NCBI GenBank assembly: GCA_900542325.1
Contig: UQMY01000008.1
Span: 1 to 64,000 of the forward strand
Direction: 5' to 3'
DNA length: 64,000 nt
DNA from: an uncultured Collinsella sp.
GTDB taxonomy: Bacteria > Actinomycetota > Coriobacteriia > Coriobacteriales > Coriobacteriaceae
Below are positions 53,835-61,684 of this stretch, in pieces (within the stretch, counting starts at the first letter, position 1; each line of letters begins with the position of its first letter). The notes below the pieces were generated by a model, which did not search any database, was not told the origin of the DNA, and saw only the letters and a program-made list of their open reading frames with translations. The position numbers and the translations under genes are program-made.

Positions 53835-53957
53835 CTAAGTGAGTAGACTTTTTGGCAATAGCCAAGCACAACCCGCATAGCGAAAACTAAAACCGCAGGT
53901 AGATCGCTTGCGCAAAAGTCGCGTGCTCGCGATATCGCAAAAAGTCTACTCACTTAG
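53835..53957. mobile_element. 123-bp MITE-like element, copy 1
   Basis: Terminal inverted repeats CTAAGTGAGTAGACTTTTT (53835-53853) and AAAAAGTCTACTCACTTAG (53939-53957), perfect over 19 bp. A core AAAACCGCAGGTAGA..GCTTGC near the middle is shared with the copy at 63853-63975, which has exactly the same length. No ORF. No clear target-site duplication. The rest of the 310-bp gap (53770-54079) shows nothing further except a possible CATAAT -10 near 54039. Confidence 0.8.
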
Positions 53958-54079
53958 TCTGCGGCCGCCCCAAACAGCTGGGCAGAACGCCCATTTCCTG
54001 CATTTTCCCGCGCGCTGGCACCTCGCGCCGACGCTACGCCATAATGGATGGCGGACAAACGCGAGAGAAAGTTAACCAC

Positions 54080-56761
54080 ATGACGCAAAGCACGACAGAT
54101 ACCGCCGCCAGCACCGTCTCCGGCGCCGGCGCTGCCAGCTCATTCTCGGGCGGCACGGGAACCGAGGCCGAGTTCGGCTCGCTCGGCGCGCTCTCCCCCA
54201 CCTGGTGGGAGCCCGAAGACGGCAGTGAGCCCGAACCGTGGCTCACGCCCGATCAGGCCTTCGAACGCTTCTTTGAATGGACGAGCGACCGCGGCATCGA
54301 GCTGTGGGATCACCAAGAAGAGGCCCTCATGGACCTGGCTGCCGGCGATCACGTCATTTTGGGCACACCGACCGGATCGGGCAAATCGCTCGTCGCGCTG
54401 GGCATGCTCTTTATGGGCATGGCGCAGGGCAAGCGCTGCTATTACACGGCTCCCATCAAGGCCTTGGTCAGCGAAAAGTTCTTCGACCTGGTGCAGGTAC
54501 TCGGCCGCGATAACGTCGGCATGATCACCGGCGATACGCATATCAATACCAAAGCGCCCGTCATCTGCTGCACGGCCGAAATCCTTGCCAACGATGCGCT
54601 GCGCGAGGGCGAGGACGCCGACGTGGGCTGCGTGGCCATGGACGAGTTCCACTACTTTGCCGACCCCGATCGCGGCTGGGCCTGGCAGGTGCCGCTGCTC
54701 ACCCTGCCTCACACGCAATTCATGCTCATGAGCGCCACGCTCGGCGATGTCACCGCGATCGCCGCCTCACTCGAGGAGCACACCGGCGCCGCGTGCGATC
54801 TGGTCGTCGATGCCCCACGCCCCGTGCCGCTGAGCTACGACTACGTGACGACCTCCCTCGAGGGCACGGTCGAGCTCGCAATGCGCCGCGGCGAGGCCCC
54901 GCTCTACATCGTGCACTTTAGCCAGGACGCCGCACTTGCGACGGCGCAATCCCTCGCCAACTTTGGTATTGCCAGCAAGGAGCAGCGTGGGGCCATCAAG
55001 GAGGCGGCCAAGGGCACGAGCTTCTCGACGGCCTTTGGCAAGATTCTTAAGCGCTTGCTCGGATGCGGCGTCGGCGTGCACCACGCCGGTATGCTGCCGC
55101 GCTATCGCCTACTGGTCGAGCGCCTGGCGCAGCAGGGCCTACTGCCCGTCATTTGCGGCACCGACACACTCGGCGTCGGCATTAACGTGCCCATCCACAC
55201 CGTGGTCCTCACCGCGCTCACCAAGTTCGACGGCTACAAGATGCGTCGCCTGCGCGCCCGTGAGTTCCATCAGATCGCTGGTCGTGCCGGTCGCTCGGGC
55301 TTTGACACCGAGGGCATGGTCATCGCCGAGGCCCCGGAGCACGAGATCGAGAACGCCAAGCTCATGGCCAAGGCGGGCGACGACCCCAAGAAGCTCCGCA
55401 AGATTAAAAAGAAGAAGGCCCCCGAGGGCTTTGTCACCTGGAACAAGCAGACCTTTGAGCGCCTGATCGAGACGCAGCCCGAAACGCTCAAGCCGCGCCT
55501 TCGCATCACACACTCCATGGTGATTAGCGTGGTCGAGCAGGGCGGCGACGCCCGCGCCCGCGTGCACGACCTTATCGAGACAAGCCTGCAAACGCCCGAG
55601 GAAAAGGCGAAGCTCGAGGTTCGTGCCGACGAGATCTTCGCCACGCTCATCGACTCCGGCGTCGTCGTGCGCACCGAGGTGCCGCCCGCACCCGACGCTC
55701 CGGCTGACGCCGCGCCGGACATCGACTACGCGCTGACGGTCGACTTGCCCGAGGACTTTGCGCTCGACCAGCCGCTCTCGCCGTTTTTGCTTGCCGCGCT
55801 GGAGCTGCTCGACCCCGAGAGTGAGACCTATACCATGGACCTCATCAGCATGGTCGAGGCCACGCTCGAGGACCCCAAACAGGTGCTCCGCGCCCAGGAG
55901 CGTGCCGCGCGCGACCGCGCCATGGCCGAGATGAAGGCCGACGGCATCGAGTATGAGGAGCGTCTGGAGCGCATTCAAGACGTCACGTACGAAAAGCCGC
56001 TCGAGGACTTGCTCGATGCCGCCTTCGACAAGTACTGCCAGGAAGTACCCTGGGCCAACGACTACCAGCTCTCGCCCAAGAGCGTCCTGCGCGACATGCT
56101 GGAGAGCGCGAGCGATTTTAAGGGCTACATTCAAAAGCTCGGCATCGCCCGCTCCGAGGGCATTTTGCTGCGCTACCTAGCCGAGGCCTACCGTTCGCTC
56201 GACCGCACCGTGCCCATTGAGAAGCGCGACGAGCGCCTGCGTGACATTATCTCGTGGCTCGGCTTTGTGGTGCGCTCGGTGGACTCGAGCCTGGTGGACG
56301 AGTGGGAGAACGCCGGCAACCCGGCAGCCCTCGATGCCGCGCCGCCGCAGGGCATCGACGAGGTCGTTGCGGACCGTCGCGGCTGCACGCTGTTGGTGCG
56401 CAACGCGCTCTTCCGCCGCGTGACCCTTGCCGCCCGCGAGCATACGCGCGACCTAGGCGAGCTCGACGACGGCTGGGGCATGAGCGAGGTCCGCTGGCAA
56501 AAAGCGCTCGATGCCTACCACGAGCAGCACGAGGAAATCCTCACCGACGGAGACGCGCGCTCCTCTGCTATGTTCTCGATCGACGAGTCCGACGAGAAGG
56601 CGCTCCACGTGTGGCACGTGCACCAGATTTTTGCCGACGAGGACGGCGACCACGACTTTGGCATCATGGGCGATGTCGATCTGGACGCCACGCAAGACGG
56701 TGGCGAGGTCATCTTCAAGAACTACCGCGTCGGTTTTATCGAGGATTTGCTCGAGGATTAG
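54080..56761 (+). CDS. Ski2-like DEAD/DEAH helicase with DUF3516
   Basis: 893 residues. Motif I GTPTGSGKSLVA (about 100), Ia APIKALVSEKF, II MDEFHYFADPDRGWAWQVPLL, III LMSATLGD, V GTDTLGVGINVPIHTVV and VI FHQIAGRAGRSGFD, followed by a long C-terminal DUF3516-type region. The family is common in actinobacteria and resembles Ski2/Mtr4 RNA helicases; the cellular role is not established. The ATG at 54080 is chosen because it follows GAGAAAG; an ATG 12 codons earlier lies on the likely -10. Ends at a strong terminator. Confidence 0.88.
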   Translation: MTQSTTDTAASTVSGAGAASSFSGGTGTEAEFGSLGALSPTWWEPEDGSEPEPWLTPDQAFERFFEWTSDRGIELWDHQEEALMDLAAGDHVILGTPTGSGKSLVALGMLFMGMAQGKRCYYTAPIKALVSEKFFDLVQVLGRDNVGMITGDTHINTKAPVICCTAEILANDALREGEDADVGCVAMDEFHYFADPDRGWAWQVPLLTLPHTQFMLMSATLGDVTAIAASLEEHTGAACDLVVDAPRPVPLSYDYVTTSLEGTVELAMRRGEAPLYIVHFSQDAALATAQSLANFGIASKEQRGAIKEAAKGTSFSTAFGKILKRLLGCGVGVHHAGMLPRYRLLVERLAQQGLLPVICGTDTLGVGINVPIHTVVLTALTKFDGYKMRRLRAREFHQIAGRAGRSGFDTEGMVIAEAPEHEIENAKLMAKAGDDPKKLRKIKKKKAPEGFVTWNKQTFERLIETQPETLKPRLRITHSMVISVVEQGGDARARVHDLIETSLQTPEEKAKLEVRADEIFATLIDSGVVVRTEVPPAPDAPADAAPDIDYALTVDLPEDFALDQPLSPFLLAALELLDPESETYTMDLISMVEATLEDPKQVLRAQERAARDRAMAEMKADGIEYEERLERIQDVTYEKPLEDLLDAAFDKYCQEVPWANDYQLSPKSVLRDMLESASDFKGYIQKLGIARSEGILLRYLAEAYRSLDRTVPIEKRDERLRDIISWLGFVVRSVDSSLVDEWENAGNPAALDAAPPQGIDEVVADRRGCTLLVRNALFRRVTLAAREHTRDLGELDDGWGMSEVRWQKALDAYHEQHEEILTDGDARSSAMFSIDESDEKALHVWHVHQIFADEDGDHDFGIMGDVDLDATQDGGEVIFKNYRVGFIEDLLED

Positions 56762-56784
56762 CCAAGCATATTGGGACGAAACGA

Positions 56785-56824
56785 AGCGGGGCTGTTGGCA
56801 ACATCGCCAGCAGCCCCGCTTTTT
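56785..56824 (+). terminator. Terminator of the Ski2-like helicase
   Basis: AGCGGGGCTG / CAGCCCCGCT with an inner TGGC/GCCA pairing, then TTTTT. It also sits just before the convergent end of the DUF2130 gene. Confidence 0.88.
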
Positions 56825-56840
56825 CACTATCCGCTATGCC

Positions 56841-58598
56841 TTACTCGGCATCCTCGACCTCATACGAATCCGCCTCGGCTGGCTCCTCGTTTGTCTCTGG
56901 CGCAGCCTCGCGCGCCTCGTCAAACGCTGCCTTCATGGTCTTGTTGCCCCATGTGAGCTTGCGAATGGTAAGCTCATCGGCCTTGTTGTGGGCCAAGCGT
57001 AGGTTCTCGGTGCTGCGGCGCAAGTCGTCCTTGGTCTTCTCGAGCTGCTTAATGGCGGCATCGATCTCCTTGATTGCCGACTCGAATTGCTTGCTCGCCA
57101 GGTTGTAGTTGCGCGAGAAGCCATCCTTGAACTTCTCCATCTTGGCTTCGAAGTTCGTGACATCGATATTCAGCTGTTTGTACTCCGCCAGTTCCTGCTT
57201 ATAGCGAAGCGAACCCATAGCGGCGTTGCGAAGGAGCGTAATCATGGGGATGAAGAACTGCGGGCGGATCACGTACATCTTCTCATAGCGGTAACTCACG
57301 TCGACGATACCCGCGTTATAGAGGTCACTCTCGGGCTCCAGCAGGGTGCAGAGCACCGCATACTCGCAGCCTTTCTGGCGGCGATCGTGATCGAGTTTCT
57401 TAAAGAAATCCTCGTTCTTGTGTTTGGTCGCGGTCTCGTCGTTCTCGTTTTTCATCTCGAACATGATCGAAATGATCTCGTTGCCGCTCTCGTCACACTC
57501 GCGGAAGATAAAGTCGCCCTTGGTACCCTCGGATGCATCGTTATCCTTCTCGAAATACGCGTTAGGAAACGCCGTCATGCGCAGGCGGTTAAACTCGGTC
57601 TCGCAGTGCTGCTCGAGCGACTCGCCCACCATCTTGGTGGACAGGCGGACCTTCATGTCCTTAAGGCGCTCAATCTCTTCATCCTTATAGCGAATCAGCT
57701 CCTCGTTCGCGCGCTTGGTCTGCGCAAGTTCGAGCTCGTGTGCCGCCTTGGCCTGCTCCTCGCGCGAATCGCGCACCGCCAGCTCGTTCGTCAGCTTGGC
57801 ACGCGCCTCGTCGCGCTCTCGCTCCGCCGCGGCAACCGCCTCTGACAGGTTCATTTTTGCCGTCAGTTCCTGCTCGCGCAGCTGGGCGCGCAGGCCCTCG
57901 GCCTCCTGCTCAGACTGAGCCTTTGCGGCAGAAAACTTCTCCTGCACCTTCGCCTGATAGTCAGCAAGCGTACGTTCGGCCTCGCTGCGAGCGGCATCGA
58001 GCTCACGCTGCGACTCGGCCGTAGCAGCGGCGAGCGCCATCTCCTGGGCCTTGTCCGCCGCGGCAAGCTTGGCCTGCAGCTCGGCAATCTGCGCATCGCG
58101 TGCGGCCAGATCGTTTTGAGCGGCATTGCGCGCCGCTGCCTCAGCGAGTTTGGTTTCGTCATCCTTACGTCCCAGCTGTGCGCGCAAGCTGTCGATTTCG
58201 CGCTGGAGCTCGGCGTTCTCCTTTTGAGCATCGGCGCGGGCCTCTACCGCCGCGCGCTGGCTTGCGCTCTCGCGCTCTGCAGCAGCGCCCTCGAGCTTGG
58301 CACGCAGCTCGGCAAGCTCGGCATCGCGCTTGGCGACCTCTTGTGCCAGCTGTTGAGCTGCGGCATTCTTCTGCTCGACAAGTTGGGCGTTACGCTGGGA
58401 CTCTGCCTTTTGCAAAGCAGCCGTCGAACGCGAGCGCTCAAGCTCTAGCGCCTGCTCGCCCTCGCGCTGGACCGCCTTCACACGCTCATCCAGATCGTGC
58501 GAGAACTCGGCATCGCGCACCTGCTTGACGATATCCGCATAGCCGGACGCATCGACCTTAAACACTTCGCCGCAATGCGGGCACTTGATCTCGTTCAT
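56841..58598 (-). CDS. DUF2130 protein with zinc ribbon and coiled coil
   Basis: 585 residues. CPHCGEVF at residues 6-12 forms half of a zinc site; residues 35-330 are a long Ala/Glu/Arg coiled coil; 335-500 is the DUF2130 domain (ESLEQHCETEFNRLRMTAFPNAYFEKD, GDFIFRECDESGNEIISIMFEMKNEND), which has the look of a PD-(D/E)xK nuclease-like fold with D, E and K in order. An acidic tail ends it. Proposed: DNA-binding or processing protein; not shown. GAGGAGCTGCC precedes the ATG. Confidence 0.85.
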   Translation of the reverse strand: MNEIKCPHCGEVFKVDASGYADIVKQVRDAEFSHDLDERVKAVQREGEQALELERSRSTAALQKAESQRNAQLVEQKNAAAQQLAQEVAKRDAELAELRAKLEGAAAERESASQRAAVEARADAQKENAELQREIDSLRAQLGRKDDETKLAEAAARNAAQNDLAARDAQIAELQAKLAAADKAQEMALAAATAESQRELDAARSEAERTLADYQAKVQEKFSAAKAQSEQEAEGLRAQLREQELTAKMNLSEAVAAAERERDEARAKLTNELAVRDSREEQAKAAHELELAQTKRANEELIRYKDEEIERLKDMKVRLSTKMVGESLEQHCETEFNRLRMTAFPNAYFEKDNDASEGTKGDFIFRECDESGNEIISIMFEMKNENDETATKHKNEDFFKKLDHDRRQKGCEYAVLCTLLEPESDLYNAGIVDVSYRYEKMYVIRPQFFIPMITLLRNAAMGSLRYKQELAEYKQLNIDVTNFEAKMEKFKDGFSRNYNLASKQFESAIKEIDAAIKQLEKTKDDLRRSTENLRLAHNKADELTIRKLTWGNKTMKAAFDEAREAAPETNEEPAEADSYEVEDAE

Positions 58599-58654
58599 GG
58601 CAGCTCCTCGATGGACGCAAATTTCAACCGCCTACACTCTACCGCGCCGCGCGG

Positions 58655-58691
58655 ACAAAAAAGGCGCCGCTGCCATAATGGCAACGGCGCC
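58655..58691 (-). terminator. Terminator of the phosphoesterase operon
   Basis: GGCGCCGcTGCCA / TGGCAaCGGCGCC with a short TAA loop (58663-58691), followed on the minus strand by TTTTTT (58656-58662). Confidence 0.92.
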
Positions 58692-58736
58692 AGAACCACG
58701 ACAAAGGTGCCTGACCCCTTTGTGGCGGTTCGAGTA

Positions 58737-59282
58737 CTACAGCCCAAAGAAGCCCAAGATCTGGCCCCGGCTTACGGGCTTGTAATCGTTAGCGTCAAGC
58801 CCCACGTCAAAGCGCAGAATGGGGCGCTCGCGATCGCGGTTGCGCGCGTTGACGCGGTCTCCCCTGCTGTGGATATGTCCGTGCAGCATGATGGCACCGC
58901 GCGCCTTGCCATTCCAGCTGAGCATGGGATAGTGGCTCATCACCAGACGATGGCCCTTGGCATAGCCGGGAGCAATCTCCAGGTAATCGCGCACGTCTTC
59001 CCAAATTTGCGGGGCGTCTGGATCTTCCCAGTTGCCGTCATGGTTACCGCGGATGAGTGTCACATTCTTGCATTCGATACGCTCGCGCAGGCGCATCGCC
59101 TCCGCCATGGGCAAGCGATACGTAAAGTCTCCCAGGATATAGAGGCGGTCGTCCGCAGCCACGCACTCATTGATGGCATCGATGACCTTGCGGTTCATCT
59201 CCTCGACCGAATCAAACGGCCGATCCATGTCGTGCAAGATATTCGTATCGCCCAGGTGCAGGTCGGCGGTAAACCACATCAT
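58737..59282 (-). CDS. Calcineurin-like metallophosphoesterase
   Basis: 181 residues. Metal motifs in order: TADLHLGD, LGDFTYR, LIRGNHDG, MSHYPM and HGHIHS. In the family a two-metal centre hydrolyses phosphoesters; this short form resembles YfcE-like or phage-type enzymes with unknown physiological substrate. The start at ATG 59282 has GAGGAT about 9 nt before it; the ATG five codons earlier lacks a site. It lies 66 bp after the small acidic gene on the same strand. Confidence 0.88.
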   Translation of the reverse strand: MMWFTADLHLGDTNILHDMDRPFDSVEEMNRKVIDAINECVAADDRLYILGDFTYRLPMAEAMRLRERIECKNVTLIRGNHDGNWEDPDAPQIWEDVRDYLEIAPGYAKGHRLVMSHYPMLSWNGKARGAIMLHGHIHSRGDRVNARNRDRERPILRFDVGLDANDYKPVSRGQILGFFGL

Positions 59283-59348
59283 CGTCTGTATCCTCATTTC
59301 GCAACGTGTCTAACACGTGCCTAGTATACAGACGCTTTGGCGCGTCGG

Positions 59349-59528
59349 TTAGCCAAAGAGCCCGCCGAACGGACCTCGGCGGCGTTTGTCTTTCTTTTTC
59401 GACGCGTCACCCTGGGCGTTCTTGTCCTGCCGCTTCTTCCGGTCCTGCTCCAGCTCATCATCGTCGAGCAGCATATCCCACTCAAACGGGTCATCCGTCA
59501 GATTAAACAGACCATCGTCATCAAACAT
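59349..59528 (-). CDS. Small acidic/basic hypothetical protein
   Basis: 59 residues: an acidic first half (DDDGLFNLTDDPFEWDMLLDD) and a very basic end (KKKDKRRRGPFGG). No family recognised. A clear GGGAGGCTGCC precedes ATG 59528, 18 bp after the HIRAN stop, so it is likely a real gene in that operon. The charge split suggests a binding peptide; function unknown. Confidence 0.65.
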   Translation of the reverse strand: MFDDDGLFNLTDDPFEWDMLLDDDELEQDRKKRQDKNAQGDASKKKDKRRRGPFGGLFG

Positions 59529-59546
59529 GGCAGCCTCCCTCACCGA

Positions 59547-59873
59547 TTAGCGGGCATCCACCACATAGAGGCCAACGCACACCTGATGCCACGGGCTGCA
59601 CTCGGGAGCAACCTGCTGCACACGGGCTTCAAATACGTCCCCATGCCCGTAATACATCATCAAGGACAGCGGGCCAACCTCGTCTCCCGGAACATAGCCA
59701 AGCTTGGTGTTGCCGTAATAGATCGCAACCGCCTCGGGGTCATGGGGATTATCGCGCTCGGCACACAGCGTCAGCTTATCGCCCACTTTAAGATCGCCCA
59801 AGACCAAGGCGCCATCGGCATACTGAAATCCTGCAATATGAAACGACAAAAGAACACGTGAAGGCTCGTACAT
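59547..59873 (-). CDS. HIRAN-domain protein
   Basis: 108 residues, almost wholly a HIRAN domain: FHIAGFQYADGALVLGDLKVGDKLTLCAERDNPHDPEAVAIYY and LGYVPGDEVGPLSLMM. HIRAN modules in eukaryotic HLTF bind DNA 3' ends, and bacterial stand-alone forms are suspected DNA-damage sensors. AGAGGAGTTGCC precedes ATG 59873. First gene of a likely operon with the acidic protein and the phosphoesterase. Confidence 0.82.
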   Translation of the reverse strand: MYEPSRVLLSFHIAGFQYADGALVLGDLKVGDKLTLCAERDNPHDPEAVAIYYGNTKLGYVPGDEVGPLSLMMYYGHGDVFEARVQQVAPECSPWHQVCVGLYVVDAR

Positions 59874-59985
59874 GGCAACTCCTCTAACGACCGAATAAAC
59901 CGGCACTTAACCTTACTGAGAAGCTTACGGGCCCGTGCGGACAAAATTTCACCCGCTCGCACCTTTCACCCATTTGCTGCAACGC

Positions 59986-60014
59986 TTGCGAGACAGAGCG
60001 CTTGCAGATAAGAT
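59986..60014 (+). promoter_or_regulatory. Candidate antisense promoter toward the toxin gene
   Basis: TTGCGA (59986-59991), 17-bp spacer, TAAGAT (60009-60014) on the plus strand. A transcript from here would run under the small minus-strand toxin gene at 60109-60192 and could stop at the hairpin 60252-60293. Confidence 0.45.
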
Positions 60015-60108
60015 AGAGGCACGGATGGCACCCGTTGCAGCGGGTCTTGCCAACTCCAGGGCACGTTTACATCGTGAGAAGTGGCCGTCTTCGCTTACGC
60101 GGGGGCGG

Positions 60109-60192
60109 CTATTTCATTCGGCCGATAAACAGGCCGAGTTCGATAGCCGCGATTAACAACGCCAGTAACGAAATAACATCGCTTACGTTCAT
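60109..60192 (-). CDS. Putative holin-like type I toxin peptide
   Basis: 27 residues, one hydrophobic helix: MNVSDVISLLALL..., ending in ELGLFIGRMK. Length, short polar start, single helix and basic end match the 'putative holin-like toxin' type of small membrane peptides. AGAAGGG lies 9 nt ahead of the ATG but is buried in a hairpin (60194-60218), a hallmark of type I toxin messages, and a plus-strand promoter faces it. No antitoxin RNA can be proven from sequence alone. Confidence 0.65.
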   Translation of the reverse strand: MNVSDVISLLALLIAAIELGLFIGRMK

Positions 60193-60193
60193 A

Positions 60194-60218
60194 CCAATTC
60201 CCTTCTAAAGGGAGTTGG
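60194..60218 (-). promoter_or_regulatory. Hairpin sequestering the toxin Shine-Dalgarno
   Basis: On the minus strand CCAACTCCCTT, TAG loop, AAGGGAATTGG: ten of eleven pairs, with the AAGGG ribosome site inside the stem one base before the ATG-proximal TATG. Confidence 0.65.
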
Positions 60219-60251
60219 CCCATCCGTACCCCATAGTAGTAGTCTAACGTA

Positions 60252-60293
60252 AATGGCAGGTAATAGGAACACTTGTTCGTATTACCTGCCATT
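60252..60293. terminator. Bidirectional hairpin after the ALDH gene
   Basis: AATGGCAGGTAATA / TATTACCTGCCATT, a 14-bp perfect stem. On the minus strand it directly follows the ALDH stop; on the plus strand TTTTC follows. 59874-59985 has nothing else I recognise. Confidence 0.75.
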
Positions 60294-60295
60294 TT

Positions 60296-61675
60296 CTAAT
60301 GCACGAACATGCGCACGAACTTGTGCTTCCAGCTTGCATAAGGGGCATAGCGGAATGGCACGTCCAGCCAGGTTGCCTTGTTCACGATGCTCTTCTTGTG
60401 GCTAAACGTATCGAAACTCTCGCGGCCATGGTACTGCCCCATACCGCTCGCGCCCATGCCGCCAAAGCCCATATGGCTCGTAGCCAGATGCATGATCGTG
60501 TCGTTGACGCAGCCGCCGCCAAAGGGCACATAGCGCACAAAGCGCTCCTGAACTGCGCGGTCCTGGCTAAAGATATATAAGGCCAGCGGTGTCGGGCGAT
60601 CCGTAATAAATGTCTCGGCCTCGTCTAGGCTCTCAAACGTCAGCACCGGCAAGATGGGGCCGAAAATCTCCTCCTGCATTACGGCGTCCCCAGGCGCCAC
60701 GCCGTCTAGGATCGTCGGCTCAATCTTGAGCGACGACTCGCGCGCCGTGCCTCCCAGCACAACCTTGTCGGGATCGATCAGCCCGCGCACGCGCGCAAAA
60801 TGCTTGGCGTTGACGATGTGGCCGTAATCCTCGTTGTCGAGCGGATGCTCGCCAAACATGCGGCGGACCTCCTCCTTGATGAGGCCCAACAGCTCGTCGT
60901 GCACGCGTGCATCGACCAACAGATAGTCGGGCGCCACGCAGGTCTGCCCCACGTTGAGCCATTTACCAAAGGCGATGCGGCGTGCTGCGACCTTCAAGTT
61001 TGCCGTCGCATCCACGATGCAGGGGCTCTTTCCGCCCAGCTCAAGCGTCACGGGCGTAAGGTTTTTGCTCGCGCGCTCCATGACGAGCTTGCCGACCGGA
61101 ACGCTGCCGGTAAAGAAGATCTTGTCCCAGCACTCGTCGAGCAGCGCTTCGTTTTCGGCGCGGCCGCCCTCGACAACCGTTACCAGACGCGGATCAAATG
61201 CCTCTTCACAGATTCGCCTGAGCACCGCGCTCGATGCCGGAGCATAAGCGCTCGGCTTGATGACCACGGTATTGCCCGCGGCAAGGGCGCCGGCAAGCGG
61301 CTCGAGCGTTAGCAAAAACGGGTAGTTCCAGGGCGCCATAATGAGCGTGACGCCATAGGGTACGGCTTGCGTTTTGCACACACTCACGGCGTTGGCGAGG
61401 TCACACGGACGCAGGCGCGAACGGCTCCATCGGGCCACATGCGTAATCTGATGACGAATCTCGGAAAGCGACGTGCCGATCTCGCACATATATGCCTCGT
61501 CGTGCGACTTGCCCAAATCGGTCTTGAGCGCATGGGCGATATCGCCCTCGTGCGCACGAACCGCATCACACAAGCTCACGAGCGCGCGACGGCGAGCGTC
61601 GACATCAAACGTGGAGTGCGTCTTAAAGTAGGCGCGCTGATCGCCGACGATGCGCGCAATTTCCTCGGTGTTCAT
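60296..61675 (-). CDS. Aldehyde dehydrogenase (class 3-like)
   Basis: 459 residues, the short ALDH form. MAPWNYPFLLTLEPLAGALAAGNTVVIKPS, FFTGSVPVGK, the general base in LELGGKSPCIV and the catalytic Cys in NVGQTCVAPDYLL are present, then EEIFGPILPVLTF. It oxidises medium or long aldehydes with NAD(P)+; the class 3 type often acts on fatty or aromatic aldehydes. GGAGGGTGCC precedes the ATG. 9 bp after the iron-type ADH stop, so one operon and a shared alcohol-aldehyde-acid route. Confidence 0.93.
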   Translation of the reverse strand: MNTEEIARIVGDQRAYFKTHSTFDVDARRRALVSLCDAVRAHEGDIAHALKTDLGKSHDEAYMCEIGTSLSEIRHQITHVARWSRSRLRPCDLANAVSVCKTQAVPYGVTLIMAPWNYPFLLTLEPLAGALAAGNTVVIKPSAYAPASSAVLRRICEEAFDPRLVTVVEGGRAENEALLDECWDKIFFTGSVPVGKLVMERASKNLTPVTLELGGKSPCIVDATANLKVAARRIAFGKWLNVGQTCVAPDYLLVDARVHDELLGLIKEEVRRMFGEHPLDNEDYGHIVNAKHFARVRGLIDPDKVVLGGTARESSLKIEPTILDGVAPGDAVMQEEIFGPILPVLTFESLDEAETFITDRPTPLALYIFSQDRAVQERFVRYVPFGGGCVNDTIMHLATSHMGFGGMGASGMGQYHGRESFDTFSHKKSIVNKATWLDVPFRYAPYASWKHKFVRMFVH

Positions 61676-61684
61676 GGCACCCTC

